From contig CAZPNX010000029.1 of the NCBI GenBank assembly GCA_964588285.1, positions 1 through 26,416 on the forward strand: DNA of 26,416 bases, read 5' to 3'. Origin of the DNA: CAZPNX01 sp964588285 (GTDB lineage: Bacteria; Edwardsbacteria; AC1; EtOH8). Shown in pieces: positions 8,131 through 15,891 of the stretch (the stretch's first letter is position 1; each line of letters opens with the position of its first letter). The notes beneath the pieces are model-generated. The model saw nothing but the letters and a program-made list of their open reading frames with translations, did not search any database and was not told where the DNA came from. A program made the translations under genes and the position numbers.

Positions 8131-8616
8131 CTACTTTTTCATCTCGTAGCCTAATTCCTTCCATTTGGCCAGCATGTCCTCCTTGGAATAGAATCCCTCG
8201 TGTCTGAAGAGCTCCTTTCCATCGGGTGCAATAAATATCTGGGTCGGTATTACCCGAATCCTATATTTCCTGCCGGCATCAGGATTCTCCCAGACGTCCA
8301 GGAGGATGACCTCTAGCTTGCCTTTATACTCTGTTTCCAATTCCTTGAGTATCGGCACCATCATCTTGCAGGGAATGCATTTGTTTGCGCCCAAATCCAC
8401 CAGTTTGGGCAGCTTGACCGGTTTGGTTTTTAGAGTGTCGGCCCTGGCTGCGGCCTTCTTTATGGCAGGTGTATTTGTTTTGCCCTTTTTAATGGCCTTG
8501 GCGGCAACGGAATCTTTCTTCAAGGTGTCCGGCTTGACATCCTGCGCCATCAAGGGAACGGCCAGAAACAAGATCATGGCCGTTGATAAAAATATCTTGT
8601 CGTTTAACTTCATCAT
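8131..8616 (-). CDS. Exported thioredoxin-family protein
   Basis: 161 residues. It begins with a Sec signal peptide (hydrophobic core ILFLAVPLMA, cleavage probably just before QDVKPD). A Lys/Ala/Thr-rich linker to about residue 68 follows, then a thioredoxin fold with the active site CIPC in the sequence NKCIPCKMMVPIL. The cis-Pro loop reads IRVIPTQIF. The low-complexity linker probably spans part of the periplasm or tethers the domain. The predicted reductant is the CcdA-like protein encoded immediately downstream. Two adjacent ATGs (8616 and 8613) exist; AGGA is better spaced for the second. In this operon it may keep an envelope thiol or metalloid target reduced. Confidence 0.87.
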   Translation of the reverse strand: MMKLNDKIFLSTAMILFLAVPLMAQDVKPDTLKKDSVAAKAIKKGKTNTPAIKKAAARADTLKTKPVKLPKLVDLGANKCIPCKMMVPILKELETEYKGKLEVILLDVWENPDAGRKYRIRVIPTQIFIAPDGKELFRHEGFYSKEDMLAKWKELGYEMKK

Positions 8617-8660
8617 GTCCTGATTTAAAAGATCTTTGCGTTCTTCGTGTCTTTGCGGTT

Positions 8661-8891
8661 TTATGAGATCAGTTTCTTGATCTGCTCCGGCGACAGCAGG
8701 TGGCCGGCCGACTTGACCACTCCGTCCACCGCCAGGGCCGGCGTCTGCATGACGCCGAAGGCCATGATCTGTTTAAGGTCGGTCACCTTGACGATCTCGG
8801 CCTCTATCCCCAACTCCTTGACCGCCTTCTCGGCGTTGGCGGCCAGGGTTTGGCATTTGGGACAACCGGTGCCCAGTATCTGGATCTTCAT
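8661..8891 (-). CDS. Small redox-active disulfide protein (mini-thioredoxin)
   Basis: 76 residues, the typical length of the 'redox-active disulfide protein 2' family (thioredoxin-like PF13192). The active site CPKC lies in GTGCPKCQTLAANAE, close to the N-terminus. The cis-Pro region is MQTPALAVDGVV. There is no signal peptide, so it acts in the cytosol. A very strong GGAGGGG Shine-Dalgarno precedes the ATG. These proteins accompany PF03773 permeases and arsenic genes in many anaerobes and are thought to provide thiol electrons. Here it is 24 bp after the ferredoxin gene and 44 bp before the exported thioredoxin gene, giving a possible cytosolic source for the CcdA pair. Confidence 0.9.
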   Translation of the reverse strand: MKIQILGTGCPKCQTLAANAEKAVKELGIEAEIVKVTDLKQIMAFGVMQTPALAVDGVVKSAGHLLSPEQIKKLIS

Positions 8892-8915
8892 GTTCCCCTC
8901 CTCGTTTTCGTTAAT

Positions 8916-9176
8916 CTATTTGCGCTCATCGCCGCATGCGATATTGCAGCCGCACTTCGACGGTATAATCTTGGGATCATTTTCGCCTAAATAGCCGATG
9001 GCCCCGGACGGGCACAGCTTCTGGCAGCCGTGGCATCCCTCCACGCAGCCCTCAGGATTGACCACTACTATCATTCCGCCCTTGTACTGATAGACGCCAT
9101 GGCTGCACTTGCGCAGGCAGGCGCCACAGGCGGTGCACTGTTCGTAATTGAGGATCGGGTACCAAATCTTAGACAT
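8916..9176 (-). CDS. Small di-cluster ferredoxin-like protein with Cys tail (paralogue 2)
   Basis: 86 residues from ATG 9176, which has AAGG about 8 nt upstream and overlaps the acr3 stop by 8 bp. The longer reading from 9209 adds 11 basic residues and lies inside acr3. The first 4Fe-4S motif is CTACGACLRKC, the second is C-x3-C-x2-C-x3-CP (EGCVEGCHGCQKLCPS). The C-terminus carries an extra CGCNIACG tail. The layout matches the other ferredoxin of the operon (5060-5314), with the same spacing between the first cluster and an acidic beta strand and the same IGYLGE-type stretch before the tail. Soluble electron carrier; its tight coupling to acr3 and the mini-thioredoxin points to a job in metalloid or thiol reduction. 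Confidence 0.82.
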   Translation of the reverse strand: MSKIWYPILNYEQCTACGACLRKCSHGVYQYKGGMIVVVNPEGCVEGCHGCQKLCPSGAIGYLGENDPKIIPSKCGCNIACGDERK

Positions 9177-10245
9177 GTGCCTTGCCTTCCGTCTGGGTTT
9201 CGCACGCAAAGTATCTTCGCCTCATCCACATCGCCACATTGACCAGCCCGATCATCACCGGCACTTCGATTAAAGGTCCGATAACCGCGGCGAAGGCCGC
9301 CTTCGATCCCAGGCCGAATACGGCCACGGATACGGCGATGGCCAGTTCGAAATTGTTGGAGGCCGCGGTGAAGGCCAAAGTCGCCGTCTTCCCGTAGCCG
9401 GCTCCGATCCCTTTGCCCATGAAGAAGCTGACCAGGAACATGACCACGAAATACAAAAGAAGCGGAATGGCGATCAGCGCCACATCAAACGGCCGCTGCA
9501 CTATCTCCTGGCCCTTGATGGAGAACATGACGACGATAGTGAACAGAAGGGCGATCAAGGTTATAGGACTGATCACCGGAATGAATTTGGAATGATACCA
9601 CTCCCTGCCCTTGGCCTTGACCAGCGCATAGCGGGTCAACATCCCGGCGATAAAGGGAATGCCCAGGTAGATGAAGACGCTCTCGGTGATGCTCCTGATG
9701 GTTATCCGGGAGAGATCCACCGCCCCCAGGTTTAGGCCCAGAAGCGGCGGAAAGACCTTGATGAAGAGATAAGCATAGACCGAGTAGAGGAAAACCTGAA
9801 AGATGGAGTTGAAGGCAACCAAACCGGCGGCGTATTCCGAGTCGCCCCTCGCCAGGTCGTTCCAGACGATGACCATGGCGATGCATCGGGCCAGGCCGAT
9901 CATGATCAGGCCCATCATGTAGTCCGGGTGACGGTGCAGGAAAAGGATCGCTAAAAGGAACATCAGGATGGGGCCAATGATCCAGTTCTGCATCAAGGAC
10001 AAGCTCAGCACTCTGACATCGGCGAAAGCCTGGGGCAGCTCCTCGTAACGCACCTTGGCCAGCGGGGGGTACATCATCAATATCAACCCGATGGCGATGG
10101 GAATGTTGGTAGTGCCCACGCTGAACCTGAGGTTGAAGGCTTGGACCGCCTCGGGGGCCAGCCAGCCCAGGAAGACGCCGGCGGCCATAGCCAAGAAGAT
10201 CCAGACCGTCAGGTAGCGGTACAGGAAGGAGAGACGTCTGATCAT
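9169..10245 (-). CDS. acr3: Acr3-family arsenite efflux permease
   Basis: About 358 residues with ten predicted transmembrane helices. The opening RLSFLYRYLTVWIFLAMAAG is diagnostic of Acr3, as is GLARCIAMVIVWNDLARGD, which contains the conserved Cys essential for arsenite transport in studied members. The N(F/N)xEL-like stretch ASNNFELAIAVSVA is also conserved. Acr3 exports As(OH)3 or arsenite using the proton gradient. ATG 10245 was chosen because it overlaps the arsR stop as ATGA and matches normal Acr3 N-termini; ATG 10299 would add 18 polar residues that read from within arsR. Second gene of the operon under the arsR promoter. Confidence 0.95.
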   Translation of the reverse strand: MIRRLSFLYRYLTVWIFLAMAAGVFLGWLAPEAVQAFNLRFSVGTTNIPIAIGLILMMYPPLAKVRYEELPQAFADVRVLSLSLMQNWIIGPILMFLLAILFLHRHPDYMMGLIMIGLARCIAMVIVWNDLARGDSEYAAGLVAFNSIFQVFLYSVYAYLFIKVFPPLLGLNLGAVDLSRITIRSITESVFIYLGIPFIAGMLTRYALVKAKGREWYHSKFIPVISPITLIALLFTIVVMFSIKGQEIVQRPFDVALIAIPLLLYFVVMFLVSFFMGKGIGAGYGKTATLAFTAASNNFELAIAVSVAVFGLGSKAAFAAVIGPLIEVPVMIGLVNVAMWMRRRYFACETQTEGKAHV

Positions 10246-10616
10246 ATTTTCCGACACGGTATGAGCCTCTTTGTTTTTTGCGTCTTTTGTAGCCGGCATT
10301 CTATCAAGGGCTTGGCCCTGGCGATGGCCCGCCGGTCTCTTTTCATCGGCTCTTCGTGGTCTAGATCGTCCAACTGATCACCGATGAGCTGTAGCAGCCG
10401 CCCCCGGATACGGTAGTGAACCCATTTGCCGTCCCGCAAATCATCGATCAGTCCGGCGGCTTTGAGGACGGCCAGATGCCTCGAGATCCGGGACTGGCCC
10501 AGGCCCATGGCCTCGGTCAGCTGGCAGACGCAGAGCTCGCCCCCTTCCAGCAATTTGACGATCCGCAGCCGGACCGGGTCGCCCAGGGCTTTGAAAAGAA
10601 GCACGGCCTGTTTCAT
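10242..10616 (-). CDS. arsR: ArsR-family arsenic-responsive repressor
   Basis: 124 residues with a winged helix-turn-helix: FKALGDPVRLRIVKLL, then the metal-binding helix start ELCVCQL (Cys29 and Cys31, the ELCVC signature that binds As(III)), then QSRISRHLAVLKAAGLI as recognition helix and DGKWVHYRI as wing. It represses its own operon and releases DNA upon As(III)/Sb(III) binding. The C-terminal 40 residues are basic and end with another Cys (LIPCRKI), possibly a third thiol ligand. No Shine-Dalgarno precedes the ATG; the predicted transcript start is only about 20 nt upstream. First gene of the operon. Confidence 0.95.
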   Translation of the reverse strand: MKQAVLLFKALGDPVRLRIVKLLEGGELCVCQLTEAMGLGQSRISRHLAVLKAAGLIDDLRDGKWVHYRIRGRLLQLIGDQLDDLDHEEPMKRDRRAIARAKPLIECRLQKTQKTKRLIPCRKI

Positions 10617-10630
10617 ATCATCATATTAAG

Positions 10631-10671
10631 ATATATTGATATATTATAAGGCTTAAAATTTGTTTTGTCAA
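10631..10671 (-). promoter_or_regulatory. ars operon sigma-70 promoter and ArsR operator
   Basis: Read on the - strand: TTGACA (10671-10666), 17-nt spacer, TATAAT (10648-10643), both hexamers perfect. A perfect 6-2-6 palindrome, ATATATTGATATAT (10631-10644), overlaps the downstream edge of the -10 box and the likely transcript start, where an ArsR repressor would block RNA polymerase. The leader to the arsR ATG is about 20 nt and contains two overlapping upstream ATGs. Confidence 0.85.
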
Positions 10672-10693
10672 TCCCCATAAAGTTCAAATGCCC

Positions 10694-10722
10694 TTGACGG
10701 GAATAACCCGCCATGCTATATT
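10694..10722 (+). promoter_or_regulatory. Divergent sigma-70-like promoter
   Basis: TTGACG (10694-10699), 17-nt spacer, TATATT (10717-10722). It is back-to-back with the ars promoter; the two -35 boxes are 22 bp apart. Its -10 box lies inside the first codons of the annotated peptidase gene, so transcription would begin near 10729, downstream of that ATG. Confidence 0.55.
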
Positions 10723-11375
10723 TGAATGTGATCTTAGTGGTTGCTGTTTGCCGCCCTTCAGTGCTGTGGGCCGTCATGGCCGGCCAGCTGCTCTGTTCCC
10801 AACCTCCGGCTTGTCGCTGGCCGGTCGACTGCCGCCCTGATTCCATCAGGTTGACGGATATTGGCGCTTTTGGCCTCTGGCGGAAGGCCCGGCCCGGGAT
10901 TCCGGCCCACTTTCATGCCGGAGTGGATATCGTCAGGCCTTCGAAGAATTACGATGACGAGCCCATCTACCCGGTCTCCTGCGGCCGGGTGGTCAGCCTC
11001 AGAGACGATGGTCCCTACTCCCAGCTCATCATCGAGAATGTCACCGAGTCGGGCGATACCCTATGGTCGGTCTATGAGCATATCGCTGGCATCTCCAGCC
11101 GTATGGGCGACAGCGTCTCTCCTTCACGGCCCATAGCCAGGTTCATGAACCGCCGGGAGCTGAGCCGCTATGGCTGGCAGTTCGACCACCTGCATCTGGA
11201 GATAATGAAGGTCCGACCCCGGAAAAACAATTCCCCTCAGCGCCGATCCCAACTGTTGACCTACGGCCTGACATGTTATTCCCGGGAGGAATTGGAATCC
11301 AGATATATCGACCCTCTTGAATTCATCAGCGCCCGATACTCCAACGATTCGCTTCGTCTTTATGAAGATCAATAG
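10713..11375 (+). CDS. M23-like (LytM) metallopeptidase domain protein, secreted or anchored
   Basis: 220 residues in the longest reading. A hydrophobic N-terminus (about residues 2-30) could be a signal or anchor. The M23 zinc ligands are visible: HAGVD (His68, Asp72) and DHLHLE (His161 as third ligand, His159 nearby). An intermediate YEHIAGI stretch with IARFMN also fits the LytM fold. Such enzymes cut peptidoglycan cross-bridges or serve as non-catalytic activators; all ligands are kept, so activity is possible. The start is doubtful: a promoter overlaps ATG 10713 and would favour ATG 10776 or an in-frame GTG at 10728 or 10737. The 3' end overlaps the next gene by 14 bp, indicating co-translation. 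Confidence 0.75.
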   Translation: MLYLNVILVVAVCRPSVLWAVMAGQLLCSQPPACRWPVDCRPDSIRLTDIGAFGLWRKARPGIPAHFHAGVDIVRPSKNYDDEPIYPVSCGRVVSLRDDGPYSQLIIENVTESGDTLWSVYEHIAGISSRMGDSVSPSRPIARFMNRRELSRYGWQFDHLHLEIMKVRPRKNNSPQRRSQLLTYGLTCYSREELESRYIDPLEFISARYSNDSLRLYEDQ

Positions 11376-12102
11376 ATGGTACCTCTGGCTGGCCCTGCTT
11401 TTAGCCGCCGCCTCGGCCGGATTCTATGCCCTGCAGATAACGCTCTTCCACAAACCCGGCGACACCTATTTCTATCTGCTTCAGGATCTGGCCTTCCTGC
11501 CCATCCAGGTGCTGCTGGTAACCCTCTTCCTGAACGAACTCTTGTCACAGCGGGAGAGGCAGCAACGGCGGCGACAGATGAATATGGTGATCGGCGCCTT
11601 CTTCTCCGAGGCCGGCGGCGATCTCATGGCCCACCTGTCGCGCTTCGACCCCCAGTTCGCCTCGCTGAAGGAAGACCTGGCCCCGAATCCATCCTGGGGC
11701 CGTGAGGATTTTAGAAAGGCGGAAAGATCCTTAGCCCGCCGCCGCTTTGGTTTGGACTCGCGTCGGGGCGATCTGCATGAGCTCAAGGATTTTCTGTTAC
11801 AGAAACGATCCTTTATCCTAAGCCTGCTGGAAAACCAGAATCTCTTGGAACATCAGAATTTCACCGACCTGCTGTGGGCCATGACCCATCTTACCGAAGA
11901 ACTGCACTATCGGCCTTCGCTCGTTACCCTCCCGGACAGCGATCATCAGCACCTCTCCGGCGATCTCAACCGGATCTACTCTTTGCTGTTGCGCCAATGG
12001 CTGAGGTACGCCGCCCATCTCGAAGAATCCTATCCATATATGTACTCGCTTCTGTTACGGCGCAATCCGTTCCATCCCGAGAGCGATCCAACCATCAGAT
12101 AG
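11362..12102 (+). CDS. Uncharacterised membrane protein with two N-terminal TM segments
   Basis: About 246 residues from ATG 11362, which overlaps the peptidase stop by 14 bp. Two hydrophobic segments (about residues 6-25, and 36-58 ending VLLVTLFLNELL) are followed by a basic stretch (SQRERQQRRRQ) and a helical, soluble, cytosolic domain. The end LEESYPYMYSLLLRRNPFHP resembles a recurrent hypothetical-protein family found in anaerobic bacteria and methanogens. No catalytic motif is seen. The overlap with the M23-like gene suggests a joint envelope role, which is inference only. Confidence 0.7.
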   Translation: MKINRWYLWLALLLAAASAGFYALQITLFHKPGDTYFYLLQDLAFLPIQVLLVTLFLNELLSQRERQQRRRQMNMVIGAFFSEAGGDLMAHLSRFDPQFASLKEDLAPNPSWGREDFRKAERSLARRRFGLDSRRGDLHELKDFLLQKRSFILSLLENQNLLEHQNFTDLLWAMTHLTEELHYRPSLVTLPDSDHQHLSGDLNRIYSLLLRQWLRYAAHLEESYPYMYSLLLRRNPFHPESDPTIR

Positions 12103-12149
12103 TTTTCATCCATGCCAAGATATAACCCTAATATTCTCTGACTCGAAAG

Positions 12150-15100
12150 ATGTCACCACACTGGAGCACATCCTCGGCCCTGGCCCCCCGACAGGAACTC
12201 GACATCGTCCGCGATCGCATACAAAATTCTTTGACATCGGGATCCACCTGTTTCCTGGTCCTCTCCGGCCCGGCCGGGATCGGCAAGACCACTCTGATAT
12301 CACAATTAAGGAAGGAGCTGGCCTTACGCTCGATCACCCCCCTCACCATTCACATAGATCTCAAACCGGACTACGGTCTGGTCGATCTCTTCTCCTCCTT
12401 CGTTCAGCAGCTTTTCTTCCTCAGGCCCGAAGGCCGTCACCTCGATGGCCTGAGCCCCTATCAATCCCAGCTGGCCCGTTGGCTGCGCCAGGGCGCGGCC
12501 GATCCGGCTGCTGCCGAGGGACTCGACCCTGCTTCGGAATCCGATCTATGGCTGTTGTCCACCAGCCTATCGGCCTCGGCCAGCCGGGATGAGGACCATG
12601 GCCTTCTCTTCGTGATCGATGACTTCCACGAGGCCGACGACGGAATCGCCGAGTGGTTGAAGTCTTTCGTCCGCTGGCTATCCGTGGAAGGTACCTCCAT
12701 CGCGCTTATAGTGACCTGCCGGGACCAAGCCCATACCGCTCTCAGGCTAAAAACCCTGGAGGAATTGGCGGGCGAAACCAATGAAGCCCTGCTATCGCTT
12801 CCCGGAATCAAATACCAGGCATGGCAGGTAAGGCTTGCCCCCCTCGATGGAGACGGTATCGGTCAGATGTTGAATCGGCTTTTTCAGGAGGATTTCTCCG
12901 AGAATAACCCGGAATATGTCTCCTGGCTCACCCTTCAAAGCGGAGGCAGCCCCTATTTCCTCCGTCTGCTGTTGGATATCTCCGGAGAGGCCGGGATCGT
13001 CGAACAGCTGCCGGATATCGGCTGGAAAGCCAATGACGGCTTTCATCGGCTCCGCCTGCCCCCTTCGCTTCAGGAGATGATCTGGCAGAACCTGCAGGGC
13101 TCTCTGTCCGATCCCCTGGGCGCCAGTGCCATCGAATCCCTGGCCGTGCTCGGCTCCCCGGCCCTTTTCGAGGATTGGGCGGCCTTCATCGGAATTCCGA
13201 GATCGGACCTCATCCAGAAGATGATGGAACTGGAAAGCCGTTCCATTCTTCAGGATCGGATGCTTCGCCATGACCATCAGGTTATGTTCGTCCATCCCTT
13301 GATCGGCGAGATCGTGCTGGATAGGATGCCCCAGGAAAGAAAACAACACTGGCGAAAACGAGCTGCCGATTTCTTCATGCAGAGGAAAGATCCCCTGAAC
13401 GCCTGGGAACAATTTCTAAAAGGCGATCTCCTGACGGAGATGCCCGAAGGCCTACTCGGCCAGGCCCTGGAGACGGCCCGCCTCCAGAGGGATTGGCATC
13501 GTATCCTGAGATGGCACCGTGCCGGAGAAATCTGCCGCCGGGACCAGCAGATATTGCTCGATCTCGCCGCCCTCCAGGCTGCCGAGGAACTGGGATTGTT
13601 GCAGAAGGCCGTTTCCCTGGCCGAGAGGATGAAGGACGGCCTGCATCTCCTTACCCCAAAGCAGAGGATGCTCTATTATCAAAAAGCCCATGCCAGCCTA
13701 ATGAGGCTCAGCCCGGTCTCCTGTCAGCCCCTACTGAACGAGGCCTTCGCCTGGTGTTCCTCCCTGCCGGCGGAGGCATCTGTCGAGGTGAAAGCAGAAC
13801 TGGATCTTCTTCAACTTTTCCTCTACCAAAACCAGAACGATTTCGAAAACTGTTCCCGCCTAGCCGAACATCTGTGCCAGGAACATGCCGATGATGCCGT
13901 AACCCTGATGCGGGTGAGGAACACCCTGGGCCTCATGATTCTTTCCCGCGGTGCCTACCAGGAGGCCGAGATGCTCTATCGTACCCAGGTGATCCCCAAA
14001 GCCGAAGAAGTCTCTCCCATCCATCTAGGCATAGCCCTGGGCAATTGGGCCAAGGCGCTGATGCGCCTGGCCCGATATCCCGAGGCCGAGCAAGCCTACC
14101 AGAAAGCCCTGGAGATCCACCGGCAGCAACATATGCACGAGGCCATGATCATTCTGCGGGCTAACCTGGGCGGCCTCCACTGGAATAACGGAAGACATCT
14201 CCAGGCGCTCGCCGAAATGGAAGCCGTCTATCGCGCGGCCTATATCAAAGGCGATCTGGCGATACAGTCTGAGGCCCTGAACAACATCGTGGGCATCCGG
14301 GGCGAAATGGGGCAGGGAGAGGGGCTGCCCGCTTTGTTGGAACGAAATCTTCATATAAAAAGAATCCTGGGAAATGAGATCGGGGCCGCCTGTACCATGC
14401 TGAACCTGTCGGAATGTTACAGCCAAGGCATCGGCGCCCAGCAGGATTTTGAAGCCGCCCACTATTGGTCGGCCCTGGCTCTGGAGACCTTGAAAAAGAA
14501 GGGGACTAAGAAATACCTTCCCGAGGCCCTGATGAATCTGAGCCAGGCCTGTTCGGGATTGGGTCGGTTTCACGAAGCCGTGGCCCATGCCGAGGAAGCT
14601 TACCGACTGGCCGCCGAGGCTTCCTCTCCACAGCTTGTGGCTCTGGCCCAGGGATGTCTCGGCCGGACTTTGATGAAGATCAATCCTGACCAATCCGAGG
14701 AGCTCCTGGCCGCGGCAGCCGAGGCCTTCGAACGTCTGGGCAATAAGTATGAGCAGGCCAGGCACCTGGAGTCCCTTGGCCGCCTCCGGGTGGATTCAGG
14801 TAAAGCTGCCCTGGGCTATGAGGATCTGGCCCGGGCCGCTGACCTCTACCGTGCCCTGGAATTAAATTTATTGCTGGCGAAGGTCCTCGAGGACTTCCCT
14901 CAATTGATGAAGACATCCAGGCCAAAAGGATCAGGTATCAAAGCGAAGGAAAGGGTAGTTCGCATCTTGGTCTTAGGGCCCCTGGAGCTCTATCCGGCCA
15001 CCGGCGACCTCCCCCTGCCCGAGGGCGCCAAGGGCCAGTTGGCCAGGAAGGTCTTGGCCTATCTGCTCACCTTAGATTATAATAGCCGGATCGGCGTGGA

Positions 15101-15527
15101 TCGCCAGAGGATCCTGGAATATTTCTGGGGCGATGCCAGCTCCAGCGGCAGCATGCGGGTCTGTCTCTCCCGGCTGAAGAAAGCGCTGGGCCATGCCATA
15201 ATATCGTATGACAAAGGTCTCTATCGCTTCCGCTGGGAGGATGAGAGGATTTATTTAGACAGGGAGCACCTGGATTCCCTGATCCAGAGGGCATTGGAGA
15301 TGGAGAGGCAGGGGCGCTGGCAGGAGGCCTGGTCAACTTACGAACAGGCGGAATCCCTCTTCAGAGGTCCATACTTAGAAGGCCTGGACGATCCCTGGGT
15401 TAAAAAGACCAGGATAGAGATATCTAACATATATCATCAGTTCCTGAAGAAACTGATATCCCTCTCGGAAAAGATAGGAAAAACAGAGCGCGCCGAATAC
15501 TATCGCAACAAACTGGCTACTGCATAA
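12150..15527 (+). CDS. STAND-type ATPase / TPR regulator with C-terminal SARP-like DNA-binding and BTAD module
   Basis: 1125 residues. Residues 35-300 form a P-loop AAA/STAND ATPase: Walker A GPAGIGKTT at 40-48 and Walker B LLFVIDDFHEADD with Asp157 and Asp158. A helical winged region follows, then TPR-like repeats (about residues 430-910, for example AEQAYQKALEIHRQQ). At about residue 937 a second module begins: an OmpR/SARP-type winged helix (VRILVLGPLEL to GLYRFRWEDERIYLD) and a bacterial transcriptional activator domain (about 1030-1125). In classical SARPs the DNA-binding module is N-terminal; here it is at the far C-terminus, as in some MalT/LuxR-like large regulators. Probably a signal- and ATP-gated transcription factor. 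Targets are unknown; the zinc-ribbon and LVIVD genes directly follow. Confidence 0.85.
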   Translation: MSPHWSTSSALAPRQELDIVRDRIQNSLTSGSTCFLVLSGPAGIGKTTLISQLRKELALRSITPLTIHIDLKPDYGLVDLFSSFVQQLFFLRPEGRHLDGLSPYQSQLARWLRQGAADPAAAEGLDPASESDLWLLSTSLSASASRDEDHGLLFVIDDFHEADDGIAEWLKSFVRWLSVEGTSIALIVTCRDQAHTALRLKTLEELAGETNEALLSLPGIKYQAWQVRLAPLDGDGIGQMLNRLFQEDFSENNPEYVSWLTLQSGGSPYFLRLLLDISGEAGIVEQLPDIGWKANDGFHRLRLPPSLQEMIWQNLQGSLSDPLGASAIESLAVLGSPALFEDWAAFIGIPRSDLIQKMMELESRSILQDRMLRHDHQVMFVHPLIGEIVLDRMPQERKQHWRKRAADFFMQRKDPLNAWEQFLKGDLLTEMPEGLLGQALETARLQRDWHRILRWHRAGEICRRDQQILLDLAALQAAEELGLLQKAVSLAERMKDGLHLLTPKQRMLYYQKAHASLMRLSPVSCQPLLNEAFAWCSSLPAEASVEVKAELDLLQLFLYQNQNDFENCSRLAEHLCQEHADDAVTLMRVRNTLGLMILSRGAYQEAEMLYRTQVIPKAEEVSPIHLGIALGNWAKALMRLARYPEAEQAYQKALEIHRQQHMHEAMIILRANLGGLHWNNGRHLQALAEMEAVYRAAYIKGDLAIQSEALNNIVGIRGEMGQGEGLPALLERNLHIKRILGNEIGAACTMLNLSECYSQGIGAQQDFEAAHYWSALALETLKKKGTKKYLPEALMNLSQACSGLGRFHEAVAHAEEAYRLAAEASSPQLVALAQGCLGRTLMKINPDQSEELLAAAAEAFERLGNKYEQARHLESLGRLRVDSGKAALGYEDLARAADLYRALELNLLLAKVLEDFPQLMKTSRPKGSGIKAKERVVRILVLGPLELYPATGDLPLPEGAKGQLARKVLAYLLTLDYNSRIGVDRQRILEYFWGDASSSGSMRVCLSRLKKALGHAIISYDKGLYRFRWEDERIYLDREHLDSLIQRALEMERQGRWQEAWSTYEQAESLFRGPYLEGLDDPWVKKTRIEISNIYHQFLKKLISLSEKIGKTERAEYYRNKLATA

Positions 15528-15582
15528 CATCTTGCAAGGCAAGGAATAACCAGGACGATATAAAATCCTTGCCCTACCTGAG

Positions 15583-15625
15583 ACGCCGAATGTTAACACC
15601 ATTGTTAACATACGGCGTTTATAAT
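15583..15625 (+). promoter_or_regulatory. Palindrome with adjacent TATAAT
   Basis: Two 15-bp arms (15583-15597 and 15604-15618, one mismatch) each contain GTTAAC, separated by 6 nt. TATAAT lies immediately after (15620-15625). No T-tract follows, so an operator for the downstream zinc-ribbon/LVIVD genes fits as well as a terminator for the upstream regulator. No good -35 hexamer is visible, as expected for an activator-dependent promoter. Confidence 0.5.
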
Positions 15626-15639
15626 TCTGTCGGATTAAT

Positions 15640-15891
15640 ATGCGGATGAAACACTATAAAATCTGTCCTCGCTGCCGCTGGGCCATGAGTTCCTCAACCC
15701 CGGGAGGATATTGCACTCAATGCGGCCAGAAACTATTAGACTCTTGTCCACATTGCTCCAGCCCTATGACAAATTTTTTAGCCGAGCATTGTCCCCAGTG
15801 CGGATATCTCTACAGCCTATCTTTGAAAACAACCCCGGCAGAAACTGCCGGGAAAAATCAAAAAACAATAATAAAAGGAGAGCGGAAATGA
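15640..15891 (+). CDS. Double zinc-ribbon protein
   Basis: 83 residues with four CxxC knuckles: CPRC, CTQC, CPHC and CPQC, giving two zinc ribbons in the DZR style. The last 20 residues are basic and disordered. Zinc ribbons of this kind bind nucleic acid or partner proteins; no enzymatic role. ATG 15640 (MRMKHYK) and ATG 15646 are both possible. The stop overlaps the start of the LVIVD-repeat gene as ATGA, and the Shine-Dalgarno of that gene lies within this reading frame, so the two are probably translationally coupled. That a cytosolic zinc ribbon is paired with an exported repeat protein is unusual. Confidence 0.8.
   Translation: MRMKHYKICPRCRWAMSSSTPGGYCTQCGQKLLDSCPHCSSPMTNFLAEHCPQCGYLYSLSLKTTPAETAGKNQKTIIKGERK

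Noticed and set aside
15711..15887. N-terminal extension of the LVIVD protein
   Set aside because: It overlaps the zinc-ribbon gene in another frame, lacks a Shine-Dalgarno, and would bury the clear signal peptide starting at 15888.
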